A DNA stretch of 64,000 nt from Nitrospirota bacterium (lineage in GTDB: Bacteria; Nitrospirota; Thermodesulfovibrionia; UBA6902; JAJYJJ01), in the NCBI GenBank assembly GCA_021789595.1, contig JAJYJJ010000002.1, forward strand, positions 119,493 to 183,492. Reading direction: 5' to 3'. The notes under the pieces were generated by a model. It was given only the letters and a program-made list of their open reading frames with translations, ran no database searches and was not told the DNA's origin. The position numbers were made by a program, and so were the translations under genes. This document shows positions 29,955 through 37,594 of the stretch, piece after piece (the stretch's first letter is position 1; each line of letters opens with the position of its first letter).

Positions 29955-30817
29955 ATGCCCTTGAGGCATTAAAACAGACCGCCGCCCTCCTTTCAAACTG
30001 GGGGATACAGCAATCAGAGAAAGAGGCAGAGCTATTAATTAGCTACTGCCTGGGCATTGATAAGGTAGGGCTTTATAGAGATAACCCAGAACTGAATGAT
30101 GAATCAAGCCTCAAACTCCTCTCTGTACTGCATAGAAGAAGGAACAGAGAGCCTGTCCAGTATATTGTCGGCTATGTTGAGTTTTATGGATTAACGATAA
30201 AGGTCGGCAGAGGGGTGCTCATACCAAGGCCTGAGACAGAACTTCTTGTGGAGGAGGCGATAAAAACAATCTCAAATCTCAAATCTCAAATCTCAAATCT
30301 CAAAATCCTCGACCTGTGTACAGGCAGCGGCTGTCTTGCCCTTGCAATTGCAAAACACCTCCCTCATGCAGAGGTTTATGGGACTGATATATCAGAGGAG
30401 GCAATCACCCATGCCATTGAAAATGCCTCTATAAATTCTATATCCAATGCCACCTTTTTAAAGGGCCATCTATTTGAGCCCATTGCCTCTGAGGCATTTT
30501 ATGATGCTGCCTTTGACATAATAGTCTCAAACCCGCCGTATATCAAATCCTCTGATATTGCAGGGCTTCAGACAGAGATAAGAGACTGGGAGCCGTTAGA
30601 TGCACTTGATGGAGGAGATGACGGCTTAAGATTCTACAGAGAGATTATCCCATCTGCAATGAGGCATATGAAGAAAGGCTCATACCTCATGCTTGAGCTT
30701 GGTATTGGTCAGGCAGCGGCAGTATCCGGCATGGCAAAGGAGGCAGGTCTCGGGGATGTGGTTTTGATAAAGGACTATTCTGGCGTGGACAGGATATTGA
30801 AGGTGATGAAGGTATAA
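29951..30817 (+). CDS. prmC: Release-factor glutamine methyltransferase
   Basis: 288 residues from a TTG that overlaps the prfA stop (AAAGGAG upstream). It methylates the glutamine of the GGQ motif. The N-terminal helical domain ends with [11 protein letters not shown]; the SAM-binding motif [16 protein letters not shown] and the substrate-binding NPPY ([11 protein letters not shown]) are intact. Between them is a low-complexity segment, [12 protein letters not shown], encoded by five copies of a seven-base repeat. A change in copy number would shift the frame before the catalytic domain. Confidence 0.95.
   Translation: MNALEALKQTAALLSNWGIQQSEKEAELLISYCLGIDKVGLYRDNPELNDESSLKLLSVLHRRRNREPVQYIVGYVEFYGLTIKVGRGVLIPRPETELLVEEAIKTISNLKSQISNLKILDLCTGSGCLALAIAKHLPHAEVYGTDISEEAITHAIENASINSISNATFLKGHLFEPIASEAFYDAAFDIIVSNPPYIKSSDIAGLQTEIRDWEPLDALDGGDDGLRFYREIIPSAMRHMKKGSYLMLELGIGQAAAVSGMAKEAGLGDVVLIKDYSGVDRILKVMKV
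30269..30303. repeat. Seven-base tandem repeat inside prmC (five copies of ATCTCAA)
   Basis: Five perfect copies of ATCTCAA in direct tandem. Because 7 is not a multiple of 3, gain or loss of one unit changes the prmC reading frame. Confidence 0.9.
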
Positions 30818-30822
30818 TCCTG

Positions 30823-31548
30823 CTATCTGCCGTATGATAATCTTTCTATAAGGTATTCTGGCAGGCCTGCCTTCCTCATTTTTTCCTGCGTGAGTGATAT
30901 TTCATATTCAACCCTTTTTATACTGATGGTCGTTTTATCAAGGTCTAAGACTGCATAGGCTGCCTTCGGGTTACCATCCCTTGGCTGCCCAACACTGCCG
31001 ACATTTATAATATACCTTGCATCATGCCTGAGATACGCCTCATCCTTACATGTGATCAGTTCTCCTGAAGGCAGTCGTTCTATTATAACAGGCTGATGGC
31101 TGTGACCGATAAGGCATACCCATTCCTCGAATAGCTGAAAGTTTACTTCTGCATCCCGGTATGTGAAAAGATAGTGCCACTGTTCAGGTTGCTTTGGCGT
31201 GGAATGGACAAGTAAAAGCTTATCAAGCCTTTTGAGGAGAGGAAATGTGCCAAGGAATTTCCTGTTTTTATCCTTAAGCACATCTATCGTCCATTGGATC
31301 GCCTCAAGTGCCACAGAGTTGAAATACGAGACATCGGTAAGACCAAGGGCTGCCCAGTCATGATTGCCTGCAAGCATTATACGGCAGCCTTTCTTCAGCA
31401 GCTCGATACATTCATTCGGCTCTGGCCCATAGCCAACAGCATCACCTAAGAAAAGGACTTCATCTACAGCCTCGCTTTTTATCTCGGAAAGGACCTTTTT
31501 CAGGGCCTCAAGATTTCCGTGCACATCAGATATAACTGCATATCGCAT
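30823..31548 (-). CDS. Calcineurin-like metallophosphoesterase
   Basis: 241 residues. The five metal-binding blocks of the family are visible: ISDVHGN at 6-12, FLGDAVGYG, AGNHDWAAL, HSTPKQPEQW and GHSHQP. The final NVGSVGQPRDGNPKAAYAVLD belongs to the YfcE/MJ0936-like branch. It is a cytoplasmic phosphodiesterase with an unknown substrate. It begins where nusB ends (TGATG-type overlap) and converges on prmC with 5 bases between stop codons. Confidence 0.88.
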   Translation of the reverse strand: MRYAVISDVHGNLEALKKVLSEIKSEAVDEVLFLGDAVGYGPEPNECIELLKKGCRIMLAGNHDWAALGLTDVSYFNSVALEAIQWTIDVLKDKNRKFLGTFPLLKRLDKLLLVHSTPKQPEQWHYLFTYRDAEVNFQLFEEWVCLIGHSHQPVIIERLPSGELITCKDEAYLRHDARYIINVGSVGQPRDGNPKAAYAVLDLDKTTISIKRVEYEISLTQEKMRKAGLPEYLIERLSYGR

Positions 31549-31955
31549 CAGGCCCTCTTACTCTTTGCAATCCTATCGAGAATCCCGTTTATAAAGGATG
31601 CAGAATCAGTTGTTGAAAATTTCTTAGCAACCTCTATGGCCTCGTTGATGGTGACCGATGGCGGTATGTCCTCTCTATAGAGCAGCTCATAAGCGGCAAA
31701 CCTAAGTATGCATCTATCTACTATGGCCATCCTCTCCATCGACCAGTGCTCTGCTACCTTTTTAATAACCTTATCCAAGCTGTCGCGATGTTTCAGTGTG
31801 CCTTCTATGAGGTCAAGGGTAAATTCCTTGATTTCCCTATCTTCCTTCTTATCAGACCAGAATTCCTCAAGGACCGCATTATCAAACGGCTTTTCTGTAA
31901 TCTCAAGCTGAAAGAGAAGCTGTAGTGCATACTCCCTTGCCTTGCGGCGCCTCAT
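31548..31955 (-). CDS. nusB: Transcription antitermination factor NusB
   Basis: 135 residues, all-helical. It binds boxA RNA with S10 in rRNA antitermination. Typical segments are RRKAREYALQLLFQLEI at the N-terminus, ERMAIVDRCILRFAAYELLY, and PPSVTINEAIEVAKKFSTTD with FINGILDRIAK at the end. It follows ribH on the same strand after about 77 bases, the usual ribH-nusB order. Confidence 0.96.
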   Translation of the reverse strand: MRRRKAREYALQLLFQLEITEKPFDNAVLEEFWSDKKEDREIKEFTLDLIEGTLKHRDSLDKVIKKVAEHWSMERMAIVDRCILRFAAYELLYREDIPPSVTINEAIEVAKKFSTTDSASFINGILDRIAKSKRA

Positions 31956-32032
31956 AACAACGCGGCAGGCGCTATGAAAGGAATAAGATGTAAATGGCAG
32001 CTTTTCATAGGGTATTTAATGTTATTTAATGT

Positions 32033-32494
32033 TTAAAGTTTCTTCATAAGCTGTGCCATCTCTATGGCAGTTATTGCAGCATCCCATCCCTTGTTGCCGC
32101 TCTTTGAGCCTGCCCTTTCGACTGCCTGCTCAATGGTATCGGCTGTGATAATCCCGAAGGCGATAGGAACCCCTGTATCCATGGATGCAGATGCTATGCC
32201 CTTGGATACCTCTGCTGCAACATACTCAAAATGCGGCGTTGCGCCTCTTATAACTGTGCCGAGACATATGATGGCATTGTATGTGCCTTTAGCGGCCATC
32301 TTCTTTGCGACCATCGGTATCTCAAATGAGCCAGGGACCTTTGTAACCGATATGTCCTTTTCCTCTGCGCCGTGCCTGACAAGTGCATCCATAGCGCCGT
32401 CTAAAAGCCTGCTTGTGATAAAATCATTAAACCTGCTGATGACGATGCAAAACCTTAAACCCTTTGCCTGAAGCTCGCCCTCTATTGTCTTCAT
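32033..32494 (-). CDS. ribH: 6,7-dimethyl-8-ribityllumazine synthase
   Basis: 153 residues. The penultimate step of riboflavin synthesis; it forms a 60-mer capsid in many bacteria. Substrate-binding motifs are [47 protein letters not shown] and [11 protein letters not shown]. The catalytic histidine is in ATPHFEYV. It starts after GGAGGGCAGC. No FMN riboswitch-like structure was seen upstream. Confidence 0.96.
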   Translation of the reverse strand: MKTIEGELQAKGLRFCIVISRFNDFITSRLLDGAMDALVRHGAEEKDISVTKVPGSFEIPMVAKKMAAKGTYNAIICLGTVIRGATPHFEYVAAEVSKGIASASMDTGVPIAFGIITADTIEQAVERAGSKSGNKGWDAAITAIEMAQLMKKL

Positions 32495-32560
32495 GCTGCC
32501 CTCCGTTAATTAAAGAATATGCATATTTTAGCACAATAATAAAAAAGGTTGGTGGTTTTA

Positions 32561-32722
32561 TTATATATAAACCGCCTCGCCTGCCTCTCTGGCAGCAAGA
32601 TTGTCAAAAGTGTAGTTTTTAAGCCACGGGGATTCCCGTTTCAGGTTTTTCAATGCATCCTGCGCATTTTCGCCTTTTGCAATGCCGATGACAACGGCAT
32701 CTTCTGTTGGATGAAATTCAGA
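32561..32722 (-). pseudogene. C-terminal gene fragment, copy 1, directly after hicA
   Basis: 54 codons open without a start codon, in the same frame as hicA and beginning right after its stop. It reads AVVIGIAKGENAQDALKNLK and then NYTFDNLAAREAGEAVYI. A second copy of the last 19 residues occurs on the other side of hicBA at 33242-33304. The parent family was not identified. It is the 3' end of a gene into or beside which the TA pair was placed. Confidence 0.5.
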
Positions 32723-32962
32723 TTATTTTTTGAGAAATTTTTGAAATTCCTCTGGAGACAATTCAATGTCGCGAAGGATTTTTCTTAGAAGTCCTCGACC
32801 AATAGTTTTACCTTTATGAACGGGAACTGTTGTTTTCCTTCCATCAGGGTGGGTATATCTGAAGTGACTGCCTTTGGACTTTCTCGTATTCTTGAAGCCA
32901 AGCCTTTCAAGAACCCTTATGATTTCCTTAGCAGTCAGTATTGGAAGTTCGCCTTCAGTCAA
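32723..32962 (-). CDS. hicA: HicA-family toxin
   Basis: 79 residues from a TTG that overlaps the hicB stop (TTGA). Motifs: TAKEIIRVLERLGFKNTRKS, KGSHFRYTHPDG with the catalytic histidine, VPVHKGKTIGRGLLRKILRD. An mRNA interferase of the dsRBD-like HicA fold. Second hicBA module of the window; it is not a close copy of the one at 14 kb. It and hicB are bracketed by two copies of one gene tail. Confidence 0.9.
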   Translation of the reverse strand: MTEGELPILTAKEIIRVLERLGFKNTRKSKGSHFRYTHPDGRKTTVPVHKGKTIGRGLLRKILRDIELSPEEFQKFLKK

Positions 32963-33192
32963 ACGGCAACCTCGAGGCTTTTAATGCCGATTACTTCAGG
33001 ATATTTTAAACTGATTTTTTTCTTTCTTCCCTTAAGTTCTTCAATGCACATGGTAATTACATCTTTTATATTTTCTATTGCCTCTTCAAAGGTCTCTCCC
33101 TGTGCATAACAGCCCTGAAGTACAGGGCATTCAGCAACATAGACACCATCTTCATCTTGCTCGATAATTACCTGAAGATTGTATTTCTTCAA
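32959..33192 (-). CDS. hicB: HicB-family antitoxin
   Basis: 77 residues from the TTG at 33192, preferred because GGGAGGTG lies five bases upstream (an ATG 13 codons further has no ribosome site). The motif is VIIEQDEDGVYVAECPVLQG followed by [19 protein letters not shown]. No separate DNA-binding domain is visible. It is the upstream partner of hicA. Confidence 0.88.
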   Translation of the reverse strand: MKKYNLQVIIEQDEDGVYVAECPVLQGCYAQGETFEEAIENIKDVITMCIEELKGRKKKISLKYPEVIGIKSLEVAV

Positions 33193-33241
33193 TTTAACAC
33201 CTCCCTTGTTAAGCTTAATAACATTATACACCTAAATCCGT

Positions 33242-33304
33242 TTACAAATAAACCGCCTTGCCTGTTTCCCTCGCAACGAGGCTGTCGAAAGTGTAGGGTT
33301 TCAT
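33242..33304 (-). pseudogene. C-terminal gene fragment, copy 2, upstream of hicBA
   Basis: MKPYTFDSLVARETGKAVYL, 20 codons with no ribosome site. It matches the last 19 residues of the fragment at 32561-32722 (NYTFDNLAAREAGEAVYI). Most DNA differences are at codon third positions, so the two are long-diverged or separately acquired homologues rather than a fresh duplication. Confidence 0.5.
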
Positions 33305-33363
33305 GGCTTATAAAAAACAAAAATATGTTTATGCATTAGCGAATATAAATGGTCTTTAAATGT

Positions 33364-33389
33364 GACTTATAGTCTATAGACTTATAATC
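33364..33389 (+). promoter_or_regulatory. Tandem C-boxes overlapping the restriction-modification promoter
   Basis: GACT-TAT-AGTC (33364-33374), a TATA spacer, then GACT-TAT-AATC (33379-33389). This is the two-site GACT-N3-AGTC operator of restriction-modification controller (C) proteins. The -10 hexamer TATAAT (33383-33388) lies in the second site. Two GATC sites (33397 and 33407) fall between the promoter and the C gene start. Confidence 0.85.
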
Positions 33390-33421
33390 ATCATTTGATC
33401 AAGAATGATCTTCAATAGAAG

Positions 33422-33652
33422 ATGCCTGACATCAAAAAAATATTCGGCAAAAATGTTCGCACTTATCGAGAAGCAAAAAACCTGTCTCAAGAGCAACTCG
33501 CTGACCTTTGTGGGCTTCATAGAACATACATTAGTCATGTCGAATGTGGGAAAAGAAATGTTTCTGTTGAGAATATCCAGAAAATAGCGCAGGCACTACG
33601 TGTAAAAATCTCTGATTTATTTGCAGGAGCCGATGCAAAAAAGAACAAATAA
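33422..33652 (+). CDS. Controller (C) protein of the restriction-modification system, XRE family
   Basis: 76 residues. A compact helix-turn-helix protein: FGKNVRTYREAKNLSQEQLA, then LCGLHRTYISHVECGKRNVS and IQKIAQALRVKISDLF. The length and layout are those of C proteins such as C.Esp1396I. These dimers bind C-boxes, activating their own promoter at low and repressing it at high dose, and thereby delay restriction relative to methylation. The two C-boxes upstream and the methyltransferase overlapping its 3' end by 20 bases support this. Confidence 0.88.
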   Translation: MPDIKKIFGKNVRTYREAKNLSQEQLADLCGLHRTYISHVECGKRNVSVENIQKIAQALRVKISDLFAGADAKKNK

Positions 33653-34580
33653 CAAAAAATCAAAAGGGCGCAAAGTTAATGAGAAGCAGACCATAACTTA
33701 CAACCTTCCCGAGGGACCGCTTAATTTTTACATTTCCGAAGAAACAGCCACTTACGGCAATAAGAAGCCTTTTGCCGTTTATTACGACAACCCAGACCAT
33801 TCAGTAAGGCTTCTCAAAGGAAACTGTATAGAAATACTGAATCAGGCAAGGGAAAACAGTGTTGATATGATTTTTGCCGACCCTCCTTATTTCCTTTCTA
33901 ATGGTGGCATTACATGCCATGCGGGAAGGATGGTTTCTGTAAATAAAGGAAAGTGGGATAAATCAAAAGGAGTAGAAGAAAATCATAAATTTACCCTTGA
34001 ATGGCTTAGGGCGTGTCAGCGTGTTCTGAAGCCTAATGGAACTATATGGGTTTCGGGAACAACGCATATTATTTACTCGGTCGGCTTTGCCATGCAGGAA
34101 CTTGGATACAAAATACTTAATGACATCATCTGGTATAAGCGCAATGCTCCGCCAAATCTCTCATGCAGATACTTTACCCATTCAACAGAGATAGTTTTAT
34201 GGGCTGCAAAGAACACAAAGAGCAAACATTATTTTGATTATCAATTAATGAAAAAGATAAATCAAGGTAAGCAGATGCGTAATGTATGGGAAATATCCTC
34301 ACCACCAGCCGAGGAAAAGAAGTTTGGCAAACATCCGACACAGAAGCCTGTTGAACTTTTGAAAAGAATTATCCTTGCATCAACAAAACAGGGGGATCTG
34401 GTGCTTGACCCATTTTGTGGCAGTTCAACGACAGGAGTAGCAGCAGTTTTGCTTAACAGGAAATATGTGGGGATTGACTTGGAAGAAGAATATCTTCATC
34501 TTTCTAAAAAGCGGTTGGAAGAAGCAATTAAGAATAAATCAGCCACTATACCCGCATTGAAAAAGGTCGCAAGCAGATGA
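33633..34580 (+). CDS. Adenine-specific DNA methyltransferase, DpnA-like (GATC)
   Basis: 315 residues from ATG 33633 (a TTG at 33621 is also in frame). Motif IV DPPY at 83-86, in ADPPYFLSNGGITC, precedes motif I DPFCGSSTTG near residue 265, the beta-type order of M.DpnA/M2.DpnII enzymes. The catalytic and target-recognition segment FGKHPTQKPVELLKRIILA is complete. It probably methylates adenine in GATC, protecting against the downstream nuclease. It overlaps both neighbours, so C, M and R are co-translated. Confidence 0.9.
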   Translation: MQKRTNNKKSKGRKVNEKQTITYNLPEGPLNFYISEETATYGNKKPFAVYYDNPDHSVRLLKGNCIEILNQARENSVDMIFADPPYFLSNGGITCHAGRMVSVNKGKWDKSKGVEENHKFTLEWLRACQRVLKPNGTIWVSGTTHIIYSVGFAMQELGYKILNDIIWYKRNAPPNLSCRYFTHSTEIVLWAAKNTKSKHYFDYQLMKKINQGKQMRNVWEISSPPAEEKKFGKHPTQKPVELLKRIILASTKQGDLVLDPFCGSSTTGVAAVLLNRKYVGIDLEEEYLHLSKKRLEEAIKNKSATIPALKKVASR

Positions 34581-35503
34581 AATATTCTTCAATATTCAAA
34601 AAGAAAATCGGATGTAATAATGAAAAGGAAGTCTTTGCTTACCTCATAAACAATCTCAACGATTCCATAAGATATTGGGATTATTTCGTAAATTGGAAAA
34701 AGGTTATCGGCAATACAAAAGATTTAGAGGTAGACTTAAATATTCTTAACTATTTAATTGGGAAAGAAAATATTGAAAAAGAGTTTGGCTACCTTTTAAA
34801 AAAGCATCCACAAGTTGTGAGATTAATTCCCGTTCTTCTCGCATGTAGAGAACATAAGTTTAAAATCCTCACAGATCTTTCTGAGGGGAATCTCAAGTAT
34901 GAGGACTTTTCATTTGAGGAAAAGAGAAACCTTTCCGATGCTGAAATTTCAAAAGCTGTCCGTTTTGCGCAAAAAAGTGGCTTGTTAAAAATATTCAAAG
35001 ACAAAACCGTTAAGAATGTTGTTGATTACACAATCGGGATTGAGGTTGGGCTTGACAGCAATGGGCGTAAAAACCGAGGCGGTACGGCAATGGAAAAAGT
35101 CACAGAAAATTTTGTTAGGGAGATTTGTAAGAGCCACGATTTTAACTATATTAAAGAAGCAACAGCAGAAAAAGTTTTAGAACAGTGGGGACTTAAACTC
35201 AGAGTTGATAAATCAAGCAGAAGATTCGATTTTGCTATATATAATGGCAAGCGTCTTTATCTCATAGAAACAAACTACTATGGCGGCGGCGGTTCAAAAC
35301 TTAAATCAACTGCTGGAGAGTATAAAGCCCTTTACGACTTCGTGTCTAAGGATGGGCATAAGTTCATATGGATTACTGATGGGGTGGGATGGAAAACTAC
35401 CAGTAGGCCGTTAGAAGAAACTTTTAATCACATCGAATATCTTTTAAATCTAAAAATGCTGACAGAAGGTTTACTGGAAGATATTATTGTGAATAATCTG
35501 TGA
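34577..35503 (+). CDS. Type II restriction endonuclease, DpnII/MboI family
   Basis: 308 residues, the usual length. It shows the conserved block GLDSNGRKNRGGTAME, then RRFDFAIYN, LYLIETNYYGGGGSKLKSTA with GEYK, and FIWITDGVGW. These carry the catalytic residues of the GATC-cleaving DpnII/MboI/LlaDCHI family. It cleaves unmethylated GATC. The ATGA overlap with the methyltransferase closes the operon, and a hairpin terminator follows. It converges on the AIPR-like gene. Confidence 0.93.
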   Translation: MKYSSIFKKKIGCNNEKEVFAYLINNLNDSIRYWDYFVNWKKVIGNTKDLEVDLNILNYLIGKENIEKEFGYLLKKHPQVVRLIPVLLACREHKFKILTDLSEGNLKYEDFSFEEKRNLSDAEISKAVRFAQKSGLLKIFKDKTVKNVVDYTIGIEVGLDSNGRKNRGGTAMEKVTENFVREICKSHDFNYIKEATAEKVLEQWGLKLRVDKSSRRFDFAIYNGKRLYLIETNYYGGGGSKLKSTAGEYKALYDFVSKDGHKFIWITDGVGWKTTSRPLEETFNHIEYLLNLKMLTEGLLEDIIVNNL

Positions 35504-35578
35504 GATCCGTCCAAAAATTTGTCAACAGTGTCATTTTCTAATTTTTTTCGCATCCCCCTAAATCAACCGGAAAAAGTA

Positions 35579-35600
35579 GGCGGGACTTTCATATCCCGCC
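35579..35600. terminator. Hairpin between the convergent restriction and AIPR-like genes
   Basis: GGCGGGA and TCCCGCC form a 7-bp GC-rich stem around an 8-base loop, with short A/T stretches on both sides. It is positioned to stop both transcripts. Confidence 0.6.
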
Positions 35601-35631
35601 TTATAGAGCAATTGACTCTGATTTAGAATTG

Positions 35632-36856
35632 TTACCGTGCAGAATATTTGGTCATAAAGTTTAATGCCACTGTTTTATACATATTATCCCAGTGGTTATC
35701 ATCCTTGCCAACCGGATTTGGTTTATTACCGTATGTTCTGCACGTATTGTAGGTTGTATTTACGAGTTCCGGTGCTATCTCGTCAAAGAAGGATTTTACC
35801 TCATCGAAAGATCTCAGTTTCCAAGAATATACTTTTCCCCCAGGTTTCTGTTCGATAAGGAAACGCATTGCACCAAGCATGGGATATAAAGCCCCATCAT
35901 ATAGCATAGCGTCAAGTTTTCCGCCAGAAAGTCGTTTTGCTTCTTCATTACCCACAAAGATGAACTCGTAGTCGCCTCTTTTTCTCGTAGCATACACGCC
36001 TTTCATACCGGCAGCACGCCCACCCATAACGTCGTTGTAGCGTTTTCTACTCTTCAGGTGCACGTAATCATGAAGATAGAGGATATCCTTTAAGAGAGGC
36101 CTAAGCATCTTAAAAGAGTCTGGATCATCCTCATACAAGTCCAAGCATTTCGCCTTTGAAACATAGGCATCCTTTGGATGCTGAGGATAAGGGTATTTTT
36201 CTACATTAAACAGGGTCATTAGGCCAAGTATTTCCCTAATGTCAAATTTCCCTTCTTCATTCTGTTTATACGCGATTTGATCAGCGTACGGCTCTTTCTT
36301 TAGTGCTTCTTTGACCCAGTCAAACTTTCCCTCCAAATTCATCAGGCTTGCATCATCAACCTGCACAGCCGTATTGAGCCCACCAGTTATATCTACAGCC
36401 ATTTCTTGTGGCACACCGGTGATGATCTCAATTTTTGCATACTGTCCTTCTGGACATGTCCCGTCAGCTTGTGCAGCACGTATTATCTCATAAGTGTGTC
36501 TCCCATCAGCTAACCCATCATTTTCGCCGAAAAAAACAGTCGCAATTCTTTTGTCTGCGCTGTATTCAACTTGGTGTGCCAGTATCGTCATCCCTTTGTT
36601 TTTTAAGGTGAAATGATAGATCGGCCGTATTTTCTAAGCTCTCTCTGACTTTTTTATAGATTCCCTTATCAATCCGTGGCTCTCTTGGATTCGGTGTCGG
36701 TGGAATTCCGGAAGGAATATCAATTGCCCTGCTTAGGAGAATATGATGTTCGATATTCAATGAGTCTCCGTTTATATTTTCATTCATGGGATCTGGGAAA
36801 CGACGTGAGTATTCTGACTTGACGATAGCCTTATTAAGATTTTTCTTGTTTGACAT
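35632..36856 (-). pseudogene. AIPR-family (abortive phage resistance) protein gene with a frameshift
   Basis: Two overlapping frames together encode one AIPR-like protein of about 407 residues. Residues 1-86 (from ATG 36856, TAGGAGG upstream) end in LSFHLKK. The rest, in the +1 frame, reads NKGMTILAHQVEYSADKRIA and FFGENDGLADGRHTYEII, then LLKDILYLHDYVHLKSRKRY. In the family an FHLKNKG-type motif is continuous. Here a run of six A (36599-36604) breaks it; five would restore the frame. It is thus a pseudogene, a sequencing error, or a frame chosen by slippage. The family acts in phage-abortive defence. Confidence 0.7.
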
Positions 36857-36918
36857 TTTACTACCTCCTAGGTATTTTTGTTTTTCTAAACCTCAACCAT
36901 AACTTCCCCCATCCGGGG

Positions 36919-36960
36919 CCTAAAACAAAAAGACCACACAACCTCTTTTTGTGTGGTCTT
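36919..36960 (-). terminator. Intrinsic terminator in the AIPR-gene leader
   Basis: On the minus strand AAGACCACACAA pairs perfectly with TTGTGTGGTCTT (12 bp, 7-base loop) and is followed by TTTTTGTTTTA. It lies between the upstream promoter and the AIPR-like gene, about 60 bases before that gene's start. Confidence 0.85.
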
Positions 36961-36979
36961 AACTAAATGTAATTTTCAT
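36959..36979 (-). CDS. Putative six-residue leader peptide (MKITFS)
   Basis: ATG preceded by AGGAGGTG with ideal five-base spacing, then five more codons and TAA. The stop codon overlaps the first base pairs of the terminator stem. A ribosome at this stop would cover the stem. It is consistent with a leader peptide of a translation-dependent attenuator; it could also be the stub of a deleted gene. Confidence 0.45.
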   Translation of the reverse strand: MKITFS

Positions 36980-37040
36980 GTTATCACCTCCTCCGGTCGT
37001 CCAACCCTTGATTAAGTTAAGCGAGTCCACGCTTATATTA

Positions 37041-37069
37041 ATAAGACACAAATTAACATTGTTTGTCAA
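37041..37069 (-). promoter_or_regulatory. Promoter upstream of the leader peptide and AIPR gene
   Basis: Minus-strand TTGACA, a 17-base spacer and TCTTAT. Transcription would begin near 37034, 178 bases before the AIPR-like start. A short dyad (AAGCG...CGCTT, 37018-37033) lies at the predicted +1. Confidence 0.55.
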
Positions 37070-37070
37070 T

Positions 37071-37169
37071 ATTTTTGATATCCGCCCCAAAATCCGCCAG
37101 CAGTTGCAGATTCTGAGAGACAAAGGTATTCTGGAATTCAGAGGACAAGGAAAGTATCAATTCAAATAA
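37071..37169 (+). pseudogene. C-terminal winged-helix tail of a type II restriction enzyme (DRP/DpnI-like), copy A
   Basis: The intact tail IFDIRPKIRQQLQILRDKG then ILEFRGQGKYQFK and a stop. An IRQQLQ-LRDKG-hydrophobic-F-G-G-Y pattern closes several restriction endonucleases, including Dam-replacing-protein/DpnI-type enzymes. The rest of the gene is absent; upstream sequence is the AIPR leader region. Decayed copies of the same segment recur three to four times downstream. Confidence 0.6.
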
Positions 37170-37195
37170 CCTCCGCCCCCAAAATTCGCTCGAAG
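37170..37195 (+). repeat. Short copy B of the restriction-tail repeat
   Basis: CCTCCGCCCCCAAAATTCGC begins directly after the stop of copy A and corresponds to the first 20 bases of the repeat. It then diverges. Downstream at about 37228-37262 is a motif (TAGTCCGGAAG) also found after copy C. The 200 bases to the next gene otherwise hold only its leader. Confidence 0.45.
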
Positions 37196-37396
37196 CGAGT
37201 CTCACGAAAAGTCGCACCGACCAACATCCAAATAGGCCGGATAGTCCGGAAGGCTGAAAGAGCATACAAAGGCATTCTGTACACGACTCGTAGAGGGGTT
37301 TAAGGGGACTGGGAGATACGGTATAAAATAATCTCAATTTATTACATAGTTTTGATATACTAAATATAACATTCGGTTTCAGGAGGTGAAAATATA

Positions 37397-37594
37397 ATGT
37401 CTAAGGCAACTACAGTAAGGATTGAAAGCCTTGAGGTTAAAAAAAGCGACATTGAGAGGGTTAAAAAAATCTTCGCAGTAAAGGATAATGCCGAAGCTGT
37501 CAGAAAGGCGTTGGATATGGCATCGGGCAAGATCGAGCTTGAGAGTATTTTCCAGAAGCATAAAGGCATAAAGATTAAAAAGGTCTATGCTTAA
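37397..37594 (+). CDS. Antitoxin of a PIN-toxin (VapBC-like) module
   Basis: 65 residues, basic. TTVRIESLEVKKSDIERVKK is a short DNA-binding-like N-terminus, and the C-terminal part wraps around toxins in this class (LESIFQKHKGIKIKKVYA). AGGAGGTGAAAATATA precedes the ATG. It overlaps the PIN gene by 8 bases. The VapB subfamily was not identified; antitoxin identity rests on size, order and overlap. Confidence 0.7.
   Translation: MSKATTVRIESLEVKKSDIERVKKIFAVKDNAEAVRKALDMASGKIELESIFQKHKGIKIKKVYA

Noticed and set aside
32495..32560. FMN riboswitch before ribH
   Set aside because: No conserved riboswitch blocks; the gap is short and AT-rich.
36978..37070. N-terminal part of the frame ending in the restriction tail, as a real gene
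   Set aside because: The first 31 codons lie antisense to the attenuator leader and AIPR promoter and have no ribosome site; only the tail is recognisable.
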